This document shows positions 37,356-46,182 of a DNA stretch of 64,000 nt, piece by piece (the first letter of the stretch is position 1; every line of letters starts with the position of its first letter). Both the position numbers and the translations under genes were made by a program. Under the pieces are notes generated by a model that was not told the origin of the DNA, made no database searches, and was given only the letters and a program-made list of their open reading frames with translations. The DNA comes from Synergistaceae bacterium. GTDB taxonomy: Bacteria; Synergistota; Synergistia; Synergistales; Synergistaceae. The DNA is taken from assembly GCA_030523725.1 (NCBI GenBank), contig JAUNHV010000004.1, positions 62,001 through 126,000 of the forward strand. The letters run 5' to 3'.

Positions 37356-38621
37356 ATGAAAATCACAGTTTTAACTGCCTTTCCCGAGATGATAGAAAAC
37401 TATGTTTCTTCTAGTATTCTTGGTAGAGCAAAGGAAAAAAATGTAATCACAATTAACATTGTGAACATTCGTGATTTTGCGTTGGATAACTATGGACACA
37501 TAGACGACTATTGCTACGGCAGAGGAGGAATGCTTCTCTCTGCTATGTCACTTGAAAAAGCACTGGAGAGTGCAACAGAGAACTTTCACGGAGGAAAGAA
37601 ACCATTTGTGGTTTTTCCCACTCCGGAAGGACTTCATTTAAATCAAGATATTGTCGAAGATTTAGCTGGTCAAAAGGAAATTCTTATCGTCTGTGGTCAC
37701 TATGAGGGACTTGATGATAGGTTTGTTGAAAGGGCTGTTGATTTAAAGATTTCTCTTGGTGACTTTGTTGTCACAGGAGGAGAGCTTGCGGCAATGGCGG
37801 TAATCGACTCTGTGGCGCGCCTTTTGCCAAATGTAGTGGGACGTGAAACGAGTGTAACAAATGATTCTTTCTACGATGGAATGCTTGATACACCGCATTA
37901 CACTCGCCCTCCAGTTTGGAATGGTGTGGAAGTGCCACCAGTTTTACTCTCTGGCAATGAACGAGAGATAGATGCTTGGCGACGCAAGAAGTCAATAGAA
38001 CGGACGCTAAAAGCACGACCAGATATTTTGGCGCGTTGTCCCTTGGACCCATGGATTTCATCAGGATCATATATTGCTGAAGTTCATTATCCGGTTCTTG
38101 GCAAAAATGGCGAAGTCTGCGCGTCAGGCTTTACTGGTCTTGATTTACATGATATAGCAAGGGCCGCGAGAACCTATGGTATAAAAAAATACCTACTCAT
38201 TACTCCTGTCAAAGAACAGAGGGAAATGGCACAAAAAATCAAGAAACACTGGACGAAAGGTTGGGGTGCATCCTACAATGAAGCACGGAAAGATGCTTTC
38301 TCCACCTTGAAAATCTGTGCATCACTTGAAGGTGCAATTGAGTGGGTAAGAAAAAAAGAAAAAAAAGATCCTTTCACCATAGCAACTAGCGCAAAAAAGC
38401 GAGTTGGTTCTATGGGCTGGGTAGCAGTAAAAAGGCATATATTTGAGCATGATGTTCCTCCTCTTTTTCTTTTTGGAACGAGTTGGGGACTTGCCGAAAG
38501 TGTCTTTAAAACCGCAAGTGTCACAATGTCACCACTCCTTGGTGGCAATGACGGATACAATCACTTGTCTGTTCGTAGTGCCGTGAGCATTGTGTTAGAC
38601 AGGTTTTACGCAAAAAAATAG
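37356..38621 (+). CDS. trmD: tRNA (guanine37-N1)-methyltransferase TrmD fused to a second SPOUT-type domain
   Basis: Residues 1-230 are TrmD: the trefoil-knot segments [13 protein letters not shown] (113-125) and [13 protein letters not shown], with the catalytic Asp in [17 protein letters not shown] (D170). The loop normally reading YGGGxGM is YGRGGM here. Residues 236-421 are a second domain resembling the TM1570-like RNA methyltransferase family (PF09936): [30 protein letters not shown], and a C-terminal [13 protein letters not shown] knot. Typical TrmD has about 240 residues. The extra domain is usually a neighbouring gene in other lineages. It starts 1 base after rimM ends. Confidence 0.93.
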   Translation: MKITVLTAFPEMIENYVSSSILGRAKEKNVITINIVNIRDFALDNYGHIDDYCYGRGGMLLSAMSLEKALESATENFHGGKKPFVVFPTPEGLHLNQDIVEDLAGQKEILIVCGHYEGLDDRFVERAVDLKISLGDFVVTGGELAAMAVIDSVARLLPNVVGRETSVTNDSFYDGMLDTPHYTRPPVWNGVEVPPVLLSGNEREIDAWRRKKSIERTLKARPDILARCPLDPWISSGSYIAEVHYPVLGKNGEVCASGFTGLDLHDIARAARTYGIKKYLLITPVKEQREMAQKIKKHWTKGWGASYNEARKDAFSTLKICASLEGAIEWVRKKEKKDPFTIATSAKKRVGSMGWVAVKRHIFEHDVPPLFLFGTSWGLAESVFKTASVTMSPLLGGNDGYNHLSVRSAVSIVLDRFYAKK

Positions 38622-38638
38622 CAAAGGAGAAAATAAAG

Positions 38639-38998
38639 ATGCAAGATCCAAGAATAGCACTTGTAGAAAAGCAATACCACAAGCCAGCAGAGGAAATTCC
38701 AGCATTTCGCTCTGGAGACACTGTGAAGGTTCACGTTAAGGTCAAGGAAGGTAACCGTGAACGTATTCAGGTTTTTGAAGGCGTTGTAATTGGTAGAATG
38801 CATGGTGGACTTCGTGAGAATTTTGTTGTTCGCAAGATTTCTTACGGTGTTGGTGTGGAGAGAATCTTCCCGTTGCATTGCCCCTCAATCGCCAAGATTG
38901 AAGTAGTGCGCAAGGGAGCTGTTAGAAGAGCAAAGCTCTACTATCTTCGTTCAAGATCCGGCAAGGCTGCACGTATCAAAGAGCGCAGAGAGTTTTAA
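38639..38998 (+). CDS. rplS: 50S ribosomal protein L19
   Basis: L19 sits at the subunit interface. [31 protein letters not shown] and [19 protein letters not shown] are family motifs. Length (119) is normal. It is the last gene of the operon, with a strong terminator following. Confidence 0.97.
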   Translation: MQDPRIALVEKQYHKPAEEIPAFRSGDTVKVHVKVKEGNRERIQVFEGVVIGRMHGGLRENFVVRKISYGVGVERIFPLHCPSIAKIEVVRKGAVRRAKLYYLRSRSGKAARIKERREF

Positions 38999-39014
38999 TT
39001 TTATTCAGACAAAT

Positions 39015-39060
39015 AAAGAGCAGGCTAGTAGTTTTAATTCTACTAGTCTGCTCTTTTGTT
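39015..39060. terminator. Terminator after rplS
   Basis: A 17-bp stem, 39015-39031 with 39040-39056 (one G-U pair), has an 8-base loop and a T-run. It separates the operon from the convergent MATE gene and can serve both. Confidence 0.85.
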
Positions 39061-39075
39061 AATGGCTTTATTCGA

Positions 39076-40461
39076 TTATGCCTCGCGATATTTGGGTCTT
39101 AGTTTGTAGCTTTGCCAAAGGTGAAAGGAAAGTAAAACAATCAATGTAATAAGCCCCTTATAGATATTTGCCCACCAAAAGCCGTTTGCATTTGCACGGT
39201 AAGCAAAGAGGTAGTAAAAGGGAATAATAAAAACAGTTGATTCAAGTAAATTTATGATAGATATAAATTTCGCGTACCCAATTTGCTGGTAATAAATACG
39301 GTATAGATATGTAAAAGCATAGCTCATTGCATAAATTGTAAGCAAACGGATTGCGGTGCAAGCTGGCGCGAAAGCTTCGTCATAGGTGTGTAAATTCATC
39401 AATAAAGGGAAAGCTTGTGGAAAGACAAACAAAATCAAACATAAAACGGCAGTGGAAGGTATAGTTAACTTATACATTGCATATAGAATTTTATGCAAAG
39501 TCTTATAGTTTTTCTGACCATACGTAACTCCGAGCAAGGGTCTTGATGCTTCAACTATTCCAAGTATAACAATGTATATAAACTCGTGAGCCATAAGATA
39601 AATACTACTTACTGCACCAAAGATAACCCCAGAATTACGAAAACCTAAGAACGTTAGACTAGCTATATTGCAAAGCTTCGCAATCAGGTTTGCTACTTTA
39701 GGACAGGTGAAGCTCATAAGTTTTTTGAAAGAAATTTCGGAAAAGTTGATCTTTGCTAATAACCTGTAAGTATTAGTTTCTTTCAAAAAATGAGTAATCA
39801 GAATGAAAAAACCAATCCAATAGGAAATACTTGTTGCAACACCTGCTCCATAATAACGAAACTTGCCTATTAACAAAAAGTCAAGGATAATATTACAAAT
39901 TACAACTGCACTATTGGCATATATGGGAAGATATCTTGAGCCATCAATTCTCACCATATAGCTAAGTGCAGATAGAGCAATCATTGGAAATACCCCCCAG
40001 GCAATCCCCGATAAATACTGATGTCCCAGTTTTACCAAATAGTCTGCGCTTACATTCGGTTCTTCTAACAGATATATTACCACAGGGAAATGACAATATA
40101 AAAATGTTGAGATGATTGTAACAATAAGCATCAGATAAAAAGAAAATGTAAAAAGGGTGTTCACCTTGTGCTGGTCATTTTCTCCAAATGAGTGAGAGAT
40201 GTAGATGTGAAACCCGTCAAATAAGCTGTAGGCAAAGAGAATCCAATAATAAAATGGCAGTACTCGAGAAGCAACGCTTAAGGCTGTTGAACCTAATAGG
40301 TAAGTGAGAATCCAATGGTCTATTGCTGTAGCCAAAAATTCAACTAACTTACTAATGACAAAAGAAGGAATGTATGAAGTGTATGTTTTCAGTACTCCAT
40401 TTTTCTCTAATTCTCTTGCTACGACAGAGATTTTTTCGTTGTTGTCGGATGTGTATGCCAA
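39076..40461 (-). CDS. MATE-family transporter
   Basis: A membrane protein of 461 residues with about 12 hydrophobic segments in two halves, resembling multidrug and toxin extrusion (MOP superfamily) exporters. The sequence GGATYG-like signature is not obvious; VEASRPLLGVTYGQKNY in the second half matches the family's GxxxAxxPLxGxxxGA element. The start is a TTG at 40461 preceded by TAGGTAA; no ATG is available near the N-terminus. It lies 14 bases downstream of the LeuA-like gene, so the two form an operon. Substrate is unknown; the pairing suggests a metabolite or amino acid derivative (inference). Confidence 0.8.
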   Translation of the reverse strand: MAYTSDNNEKISVVARELEKNGVLKTYTSYIPSFVISKLVEFLATAIDHWILTYLLGSTALSVASRVLPFYYWILFAYSLFDGFHIYISHSFGENDQHKVNTLFTFSFYLMLIVTIISTFLYCHFPVVIYLLEEPNVSADYLVKLGHQYLSGIAWGVFPMIALSALSYMVRIDGSRYLPIYANSAVVICNIILDFLLIGKFRYYGAGVATSISYWIGFFILITHFLKETNTYRLLAKINFSEISFKKLMSFTCPKVANLIAKLCNIASLTFLGFRNSGVIFGAVSSIYLMAHEFIYIVILGIVEASRPLLGVTYGQKNYKTLHKILYAMYKLTIPSTAVLCLILFVFPQAFPLLMNLHTYDEAFAPACTAIRLLTIYAMSYAFTYLYRIYYQQIGYAKFISIINLLESTVFIIPFYYLFAYRANANGFWWANIYKGLITLIVLLSFHLWQSYKLRPKYREA

Positions 40462-40475
40462 AAAAGTTACCTAAA

Positions 40476-41891
40476 TTATCCTTCGCTATGAATTTTGTTC
40501 AATGCACTTAGATATGCAGAGATGCTACTTTCGATGATATTTGCAGAAAGACCAAGCCCAGCGTATATGCGTCCTTTGCTGCGAAGTTTTACTATTGTTC
40601 TTCCTAGTGCTTCTTTTCCCTCTGTTACAGCGGCAATTTGGAAGTCATCTAGCTCATAGTGGAGCCCAATTGCCTGTTCAAGCGCCTTGAATACAGCGTC
40701 TATTGGTCCCGCACCTGTTGCAAGTCCCGTTAGTAATTGCCCTTCAAATTTCACGTGAACTGTTGCTGTGGTGGCAATATTATCTCCACAGGTAACGACA
40801 AAATTGCTCAATGCATAAATTGCTTTGACTCGCATGGAAGATGTTGCAATAATTGCTTCAAGCTCTGAAGCTGTTACAGGTTTCTTTTTGGCAAGGGGGT
40901 AAAAGGCCTCATACACGTTTACTATTGAATCATCAGATAAAGTGTAGCCAAGTTTTTCTGTTGCTTCTTGTAGCTCTTTTATTGTGGTGGATTCACCAAG
41001 AGGAGTAAATTGTTGGGTTGAATCTCTCAGGTTACTTTCTATTACGAAAGGAGAAGAGGACTTCTTTGTAGGATTTTCCTTGTATTGCTCAAGTATTTTT
41101 CCTATTTTTATAGAAATTTGTGTGATTTCTGTTAGCTTTAAATTTGAATCAAACTTTTTTACGGTTTTTAAAAGGTTTGCAAAAACAAAAAGTGTTGGTG
41201 CCTTCTGTTCATAAAAAGACGTACAGATACCATCCATGCCGTTGTCTAAAGCAATAAAGCTATTTGCCAAACCCAGCGATAGGATATCTGATGAATTGGA
41301 GAATAATGCCATGTTGTCAGGAACTATACAGTTTTTCCTCAAATTTACGACACATTGGGCACATTCGCTTGGAGTGAGGTATGATGCATCATCGGAAAAA
41401 TTGATTCCAGCTACACCATGTTTGATGCAAAGGTCTACCAGTTCTTTGATAAAATCAAAATCAGTTCTTGTTGAGTCTAACATGGAAACATAAACAGCTG
41501 TTTGTGTCTTTGCAAAATCAATTGCCGAAGCTAATTTTGCCATTAATGCTTTTGGCTTTGCGTGAGCAAGAAACTCCATTTGCACGTCACTGGTAGGAAT
41601 TTCAAGACAAATAGCGTGTTTTTGGGCAGATTCAACAGCGTATATAGCGAGAGCAATGTTTTCTTCTGTTAATTTATCTGCCTCAATAGGAACACAAAGT
41701 GTTGCTTTCTCTACGACCTGTGACAAGGTGCGAAGAAGCAAAGAGTCCTTTTCCTGTTTTTTTATCGGCATAGTGACGATTGTAGAAACACCAGAGCTGT
41801 CCAGCAGTTTGGCAATTTCCGTAGCATCTTTAAATGAGCCGTTAAAATCCCTTAGTGTAAAATCTGTAACAAAGATATGCTTCTGCTTCAT
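40476..41891 (-). CDS. Degenerate LeuA-like protein with intact LeuA-type regulatory domain
   Basis: The layout is that of 2-isopropylmalate synthase: a TIM barrel (about 1-270), a linker domain and a C-terminal LeuA dimer domain (about 350-471, with TATVHVKFEGQLLTGLATGAG and VTEGKEALGRT). The barrel starts FTLRDFNGSF, so R14-D15 of the TLRDGEQ motif remain, but the metal-binding HxH is replaced (N199, S201), the GxGERAGN loop reads FYEQKAPT, and the KHSGRHA segment is lost. In VSMLDSTRTD a Leu replaces the family's Glu. It is unlikely to be an active synthase. A regulatory or ligand-sensing role is possible. The start at 41891 is preferred over a TTG 18 bases upstream. Confidence 0.75.
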   Translation of the reverse strand: MKQKHIFVTDFTLRDFNGSFKDATEIAKLLDSSGVSTIVTMPIKKQEKDSLLLRTLSQVVEKATLCVPIEADKLTEENIALAIYAVESAQKHAICLEIPTSDVQMEFLAHAKPKALMAKLASAIDFAKTQTAVYVSMLDSTRTDFDFIKELVDLCIKHGVAGINFSDDASYLTPSECAQCVVNLRKNCIVPDNMALFSNSSDILSLGLANSFIALDNGMDGICTSFYEQKAPTLFVFANLLKTVKKFDSNLKLTEITQISIKIGKILEQYKENPTKKSSSPFVIESNLRDSTQQFTPLGESTTIKELQEATEKLGYTLSDDSIVNVYEAFYPLAKKKPVTASELEAIIATSSMRVKAIYALSNFVVTCGDNIATTATVHVKFEGQLLTGLATGAGPIDAVFKALEQAIGLHYELDDFQIAAVTEGKEALGRTIVKLRSKGRIYAGLGLSANIIESSISAYLSALNKIHSEG

Positions 41892-42038
41892 ATAAAACCA
41901 CTCTTTCAATAGCTAATAAATGAATAATTCATGATATCATACAAAAAAAACTTTTGCAATAAATCAAGCTAGAAAAGCCGAGAAAGCCGATTTTGTATTT
42001 TGTTATAAAAATGCCATACATAAAGCTGTGTTTATGGC

Positions 42039-42075
42039 AAAAAATAAAAATGCACTGTCTCGCAACAGTGCATTT
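42039..42075 (-). terminator. tRNA-Asn terminator
   Basis: AAATGCACTGT (42048-42058) pairs with ACAGTGCATTT (42065-42075). On the minus strand the hairpin is followed by a T-rich run. Confidence 0.8.
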
Positions 42076-42084
42076 AATTTTTAA

Positions 42085-42160
42085 TGGCTCCTCGACGAGG
42101 ACTCGAACCTCGAACCTAGTGATTAACAGTCACCCGCGCTGCCGATTGCGCCATCGAGGA
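42085..42160 (-). tRNA. tRNA-Asn (GTT)
   Basis: The minus strand folds as a cloverleaf: acceptor TCCTCGA (42160-42154) pairs with TCGAGGA, then discriminator G and an encoded CCA (42087-42085). The anticodon GTT is at 42127-42125 in the loop CTGTTAA. The T-loop reads GGTTCGAGTCC. No other tRNA is adjacent. Confidence 0.95.
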
Positions 42161-42245
42161 ATGACAGGGCGTATTATATCATTATATTTTTATTTTGCAA
42201 TAGGGTAAGGGGAGTTTTTTGAAAAAATTATTGGCATATTCAATA

Positions 42246-43175
42246 TTATCTTGTTGAAAAGTCGTCCAAATCCTTCAAGATATCGCGTGTCGCGAGTAGT
42301 GCTTCAATGTCTAATTGTTCCTTTGTTTTTCCTGCTTCCCTTGATTGATTTAGAAGGCACAGTGCGTTATCAACCTTTTTTGAAATGTCAGATTCCTTAA
42401 AAAGGTTATCAAAGAAATCAATTTCTTTTTTGTCTTTCATATAACTGCGAAGATATGCAAAGGTGAAGGCAAACATGGAAATATAACTTGTTCGTTTTTC
42501 TGTTGCATTCCAAATTTCTACTAGTGAGGAAATTGTAAAGTATAAATCTGGTTCGAGTTTGTTGGAAAGTTCCTGCCCTTCCTGCAATTCTAAAATGCCA
42601 ATGACATAAAGTGGAATACGTGGGTCAAGAGATACTGCATCAAACAAAGCCTTGTCAACATCTTCTTTTGGCTCGCTGGTTTCAAGCATTGCGAGAACTC
42701 CTGCATATGCTCCAGCGATGCTTTCAGTTTTGTCTTCCATAAGGTGGTCTAAGATTTCATTCCACATCTCAAGGTGTGTCATAGCCGCATAGAGCAAGGC
42801 ACGGCTGCTACAAAGATTTTCTTCGTCGTGGTGTGCAAGTGTATGTGCTATGGTAAGAGCCTCTTCTGCTTCCCCTCTTTCCAAAAGGGCAAAACCCAGG
42901 TAAAGACTAACGGACATGAAAAGCACAGAATCCCTGTCAGTGTAGGGATCGTTAATGGAATCTTTTTCGTGTAATAGATTGTGTGTTGTTTCGTATGCTT
43001 CGTAAAGCATATCAACACGTGATAGTTGCTCGTCATGATCAAGGAGCCCCCAGCTTGCAAAAAGTCCATAGGGGTCTTGTGGATTTATTGCAAGTAAATT
43101 GTCTGCAATGTCCGCGACTTCGTTTTCACTTGACACGTTGTCCAATCTTTCCAGTAATTCTTCTCTTTCTGTCAT
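42246..43175 (-). CDS. TPR-like helical repeat protein of unknown function
   Basis: A 309-residue acidic, all-helical cytoplasmic protein without signal peptide or membrane segments. Helix pairs such as LGFALLERGEAEEALTIAHT and ALLYAAMTHLEMWNEILDHL resemble tetratricopeptide repeats, so it may be a scaffold for protein contacts. No catalytic motif is visible. GGAGG lies 7 bases before the ATG. The gene is isolated; an intergenic repeat lies just upstream. Confidence 0.7.
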   Translation of the reverse strand: MTEREELLERLDNVSSENEVADIADNLLAINPQDPYGLFASWGLLDHDEQLSRVDMLYEAYETTHNLLHEKDSINDPYTDRDSVLFMSVSLYLGFALLERGEAEEALTIAHTLAHHDEENLCSSRALLYAAMTHLEMWNEILDHLMEDKTESIAGAYAGVLAMLETSEPKEDVDKALFDAVSLDPRIPLYVIGILELQEGQELSNKLEPDLYFTISSLVEIWNATEKRTSYISMFAFTFAYLRSYMKDKKEIDFFDNLFKESDISKKVDNALCLLNQSREAGKTKEQLDIEALLATRDILKDLDDFSTR

Positions 43176-43195
43176 GGCTAATCCTCCAAAAAATA

Positions 43196-43332
43196 TTAGC
43201 CATAGAGAACATAAAACTCATAAAGGTTCAAGCATTTTTTAATAAAACGCAAAAATTATATTTCTGCATGGGGAATAAATTTGTTCTTTATGTTAGGAAT
43301 GACAAAGGTCATTCTCTTTATGTCCCTTATGG
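43196..43332. repeat. MITE-like intergenic element, copy B
   Basis: The left end is TTAGCCATAGAGAACATAAA (43196-43215). The right end is CTTTATGTTAG (43286-43296), a hairpin (GAATGAC 43297-43303, GTCATTC 43308-43314) and CTTTATG. This is the same layout as copy A near 15.9 kb but with a different hairpin sequence. Confidence 0.6.
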
Positions 43333-43339
43333 TAAAAAA

Positions 43340-43975
43340 TTATAGTATTGCTACAACTCTTGCCGGGCAACCGTCAGAATTTGCTACGAGTAAAGGGAGC
43401 GCAGCAAGGCAAAAAGGTTTGCCGAATGGGAGTTTTTTCAAATTGATAAGATTTTCAATTATAATCATTTTTGAGTGAAAAAAAGCCTTGTGATTTTTCA
43501 ATTCACGCGATTTAATTTCATCTGGTGACATTGCATCAAGACCAATGCCTTTTAGTGGCATGGATGCTAAGAAATTTGCAGCCTCAAGCGAAAGCACTGG
43601 TACCTGTGCCTCTGCCCCCTCAGTCTCCATTGTTTCTTCTGCTCCAGTATAGAGCAAAAGGAAATCCGCATTAAAGATGTCTGCCTTTGTTAACTTTATG
43701 TCTGAGATCTCAATTTTTTTCTTTGTGGAGCTAACATCTGCAACAATTGCAGTGCCAAAAAATTGCTCTGGTTCAACGTCATCTAAAGAAGCCCCCGCTT
43801 TAAAGAGGTGTGATGGACTATCAATGTGTGTTCCTGTGTGGGTTGTGATAGTGAGACGTTTCATACGATAACCATCATCTTCAAAATGCTTTATTTGTTC
43901 TATCTTTGGTGCCTCATCTCCTGGAAAGATAGGAGTGTCTATTGATAGTGGACGAGTTAGGTCAATTATCTTCAT
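43340..43975 (-). CDS. Cyclase/KynB-like metal-dependent hydrolase
   Basis: A member of the cyclase family (PF04199), which includes bacterial kynurenine formamidase and other amide hydrolases. The metal motif HTGTHIDSPSH (HxGTHxDxPxH) is intact. SIDTPIFPGDEAP at the N-terminus and a conserved C-terminal LLVANSDGCPARVVAIL are typical. The start is ATG 43975, the second in-frame ATG, with GGAG 8 bases upstream. Substrate is unknown; no kynurenine pathway gene is nearby. Length (211) is normal. Confidence 0.88.
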   Translation of the reverse strand: MKIIDLTRPLSIDTPIFPGDEAPKIEQIKHFEDDGYRMKRLTITTHTGTHIDSPSHLFKAGASLDDVEPEQFFGTAIVADVSSTKKKIEISDIKLTKADIFNADFLLLYTGAEETMETEGAEAQVPVLSLEAANFLASMPLKGIGLDAMSPDEIKSRELKNHKAFFHSKMIIIENLINLKKLPFGKPFCLAALPLLVANSDGCPARVVAIL

Positions 43976-44066
43976 GGTCATAACTCCAATTTATTTGCTA
44001 CACGTAGCGTAGTGTCTAGCTAACGCTAGTTATTATAACATAACCTGTTATAAAAAATAACAACAA

Positions 44067-44097
44067 AAGGGCGACCAAATTAGGTCGCCCTTCTTTT
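44067..44097. terminator. Terminator after the rpsF-ssb-rpsR operon
   Basis: AAGGGCGACC (44067-44076) pairs with GGTCGCCCTT (44083-44092). It lies directly behind rpsR, with T-rich flanks on both strands. Confidence 0.8.
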
Positions 44098-44366
44098 TAT
44101 TCAGTTGTATATGGTAAAAGTGCTATTGTGCGTGCTTTCTTAATTGCACGAGTTAACATACGCTGGTGTTTTGCACATGTGCCTGTTACACGGCAAGGAA
44201 CAATTTTGCCATGCTCAGTTATATACTTCTTGAGCTTGTCAATATCCTTGTAGTCAATACTAGTAACTTTATCTGCACAAAAGTGACAAACCCTTGGTTT
44301 GCGTTTATTGTTACGGCGGAATTTGTTGTTTCCATTAGTGCCGTTACGATTAAATGTTTGCACCAT
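44097..44366 (-). CDS. rpsR: 30S ribosomal protein S18
   Basis: S18 binds S6 on the 30S platform. CHFCADK and [12 protein letters not shown] give four cysteines, the zinc-binding form of S18. The C-terminal [18 protein letters not shown] is conserved. Length (89) is normal. GGAGTGA precedes the ATG. It is the last gene of the rpsF-ssb-rpsR operon. Confidence 0.96.
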   Translation of the reverse strand: MVQTFNRNGTNGNNKFRRNNKRKPRVCHFCADKVTSIDYKDIDKLKKYITEHGKIVPCRVTGTCAKHQRMLTRAIKKARTIALLPYTTE

Positions 44367-44417
44367 TTGTAATCACTCCATTCTTTTAGGATAACGAAAG
44401 AGTTAAAAGACCCCACA

Positions 44418-44966
44418 TTAAAATGGAATCTCTACCTCACCTGTGTTTGCCGATGAGTCGTTAGTGTCTCCGTCTAATTGAGAAAAGTCGAGTGGAAAGG
44501 CATCATCGAACCCAACTTCACCGCGCAGACTGCCGAAATCATTTGAGGGCTGAGGCTGTTGTGGCTGAGCCCAAACATTTGCTTCGTCTTGTGGTAATGA
44601 GAAATTCTGATGTTGCGCGCCTTGAGCTGGTGAACCGAGTAGAATTATGTTTTCTGCAACGACCTCAGTAATCCACTTATGAGTTCCTGTCTTTGGATCA
44701 TCAAAATCACGTACAGAGAGACGTCCTTCAACCATTAGCTGTTTGCCTTTGGATGTGTATTTCTCCAAAACCTCAGCAAGATAAGTCCAAGCAACACATG
44801 TGATAAAATCAGCCTGAGAACGAATCTCACCTGTATTTTTGTCCTTCCACTGTCTGCCACAAGCAATGGTGAAACGAGCCACCTTCATTTTGCTTGGTGT
44901 ATAGCTAACAAGTGGATCTCTTGCCAATCTACCGATTAGGATTACCTTGTTGTAATCGCGAGCCAT
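44418..44966 (-). CDS. ssb: Single-stranded DNA-binding protein
   Basis: SSB coats single-stranded DNA as a tetramer. The OB fold at residues 1-110 starts MARDYNKVILIGRLARDP, followed by a Gln/Pro-rich linker and an acidic tail ending EVEIPF, the docking peptide for partner proteins. Length (182) is normal. It lies 8 bases after rpsF. Confidence 0.97.
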   Translation of the reverse strand: MARDYNKVILIGRLARDPLVSYTPSKMKVARFTIACGRQWKDKNTGEIRSQADFITCVAWTYLAEVLEKYTSKGKQLMVEGRLSVRDFDDPKTGTHKWITEVVAENIILLGSPAQGAQHQNFSLPQDEANVWAQPQQPQPSNDFGSLRGEVGFDDAFPLDFSQLDGDTNDSSANTGEVEIPF

Positions 44967-44974
44967 GACAAAAC

Positions 44975-45259
44975 CTATTTCTCGTCAAGATTGACGGTCA
45001 TTTCACGTAATAGGTACGTTTTTAGAGAAAGAAGACGTTCCATCTCTTTAACCTGTGCTGGATCGAGCTTGAACTTATAGAGTGTATAGAAACCCTCTAA
45101 CTGTTTCTCAATTGGGTAAGCAAAATTTTTTTTACCCCAAGGCTCGACGGAAAGCTCTTCCGCTCCTAAACCGCGTACGACCTCTGCTACTTCTTGTGTT
45201 GTAGCTTCATAATCTTCAATGCTTGCATTAAAAATTGTTACCATTTCATATGATCGCAC
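44975..45259 (-). CDS. rpsF: 30S ribosomal protein S6
   Basis: S6 pairs with S18. I place the start at GTG 45259, giving MRSYEMVTIF, which matches the family N-terminus; the GTG at 45268 abuts the GGGAGG site and is too close. The KKNFAYPIEKQLEGFYTLYKF region is typical. The 94-residue product heads the classic rpsF-ssb-rpsR operon. Confidence 0.95.
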   Translation of the reverse strand: MRSYEMVTIFNASIEDYEATTQEVAEVVRGLGAEELSVEPWGKKNFAYPIEKQLEGFYTLYKFKLDPAQVKEMERLLSLKTYLLREMTVNLDEK

Positions 45260-45312
45260 GTTATTCACCTCCCTTTGGACTCCGGCGTCTAATCTTTTAG
45301 ACGCAGGGAAAA
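45260..45312 (-). promoter_or_regulatory. Candidate S6:S18 autoregulatory leader hairpin
   Basis: On the minus strand a perfect 8-bp stem (45304-45297 with 45292-45285, 4-base loop) is nested in an outer TCCCT/AGGGA pairing that would mask the ribosome site. The 3' bulge contains CCGGAG. This resembles the S6:S18-binding leader known from several phyla; the fold was judged by eye. Confidence 0.45.
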
Positions 45313-45350
45313 TTTATACTTCTTAGAAGTACTTTACCTAACGGGTGTGC

Positions 45351-45379
45351 ATTATATATCAAGTACTTTTGCCTGTCAA
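45351..45379 (-). promoter_or_regulatory. rpsF promoter
   Basis: On the minus strand, perfect TTGACA (45379-45374) and TATAAT (45356-45351) are separated by 17 bases. It is the strongest promoter by consensus in the window. Confidence 0.9.
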
Positions 45380-45530
45380 GAGGCAGAGCGATTTTACATT
45401 TTCTTACAAATTCTGGGCTTTTTATAGATAATTTTGTTGGTATAGAAACCAAAAGGTTAAATAATAGTTAAATCATTATTACATGAATAATTTTTGAGAT
45501 GAGGTGATGTAAAACGAATAAGCCTGTTTT

Positions 45531-46151
45531 TTATTGATTGCCCTCTAGCGGAATAAAATCGCTTGCTGGGTGCTTGCACCAGGGGCATATAAAATCGCTT
45601 GGTAAGGTGTCTCCTTCATAAATGTATCCACAAATTGTGCAGACAAAGCCTTTTTTCTTTTGCGGTACAGGGGCAGGTTTAATGTATGTTTGATAAAAAT
45701 TATATGTTACAGATGGCGTCTCTGTTAGAATTTCACAGTCAGTAACGTCTGCTATAAACATTGTGTGTGTGCCAAGGTCAGTTGATGACACTACTCGAGC
45801 GGAAATATAAGAATTGCATCCGTCCAAGATATAACAAAGTCCATTTCGTGCACGTGTAAAGCTAATTGGGAGTTCCCCTTCAAACTTTTTTACATCTTTG
45901 CCACTTTGAAAACCAAAATGCTTGAAGGTGTCAAATCTTGAATCTTCTGCCAGAATAGATACGTTGAACATTCCGGTGCGTGAAATCATATCATGCGTTA
46001 AATTTTGCTTGTTCACCGTTACGGAAATCCTGTTTGGTGTACTTGTTACCTGTCCCACGGTATTGACAATGCAACCATTATCAATGCTATTTTCTTGTGT
46101 TGTTAGCACAAAAAGCCCATAAGAAATTTTAAACATTGCTTTTTCGTTCAT
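45531..46151 (-). CDS. Flavin reductase-rubredoxin fusion (Hrb type)
   Basis: Residues 1-155 are a flavin reductase-like FMN-binding domain (GLFVLTT, NGCIVNTVGQVTSTPNRISV). Residues 168-206 are a rubredoxin with CTICGY and CPWC (C171, C174, C189, C192). This is the layout of Moorella Hrb, which passes electrons from NAD(P)H to the flavodiiron protein FprA to reduce oxygen or nitric oxide. No fprA is in the window. GGAGGGAG precedes the ATG. It lies 31 bases downstream of ybaK. Confidence 0.9.
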   Translation of the reverse strand: MNEKAMFKISYGLFVLTTQENSIDNGCIVNTVGQVTSTPNRISVTVNKQNLTHDMISRTGMFNVSILAEDSRFDTFKHFGFQSGKDVKKFEGELPISFTRARNGLCYILDGCNSYISARVVSSTDLGTHTMFIADVTDCEILTETPSVTYNFYQTYIKPAPVPQKKKGFVCTICGYIYEGDTLPSDFICPWCKHPASDFIPLEGNQ

Positions 46152-46182
46152 ATTGTTACTCCCTCCAATTTGTTTGTGTTAC

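Noticed and set aside
40476-41891. Functional 2-isopropylmalate synthase
   Set aside because: The metal-binding HxH and the GxGERAGN and KHSGRHA motifs are missing, and no leuBCD genes are adjacent.
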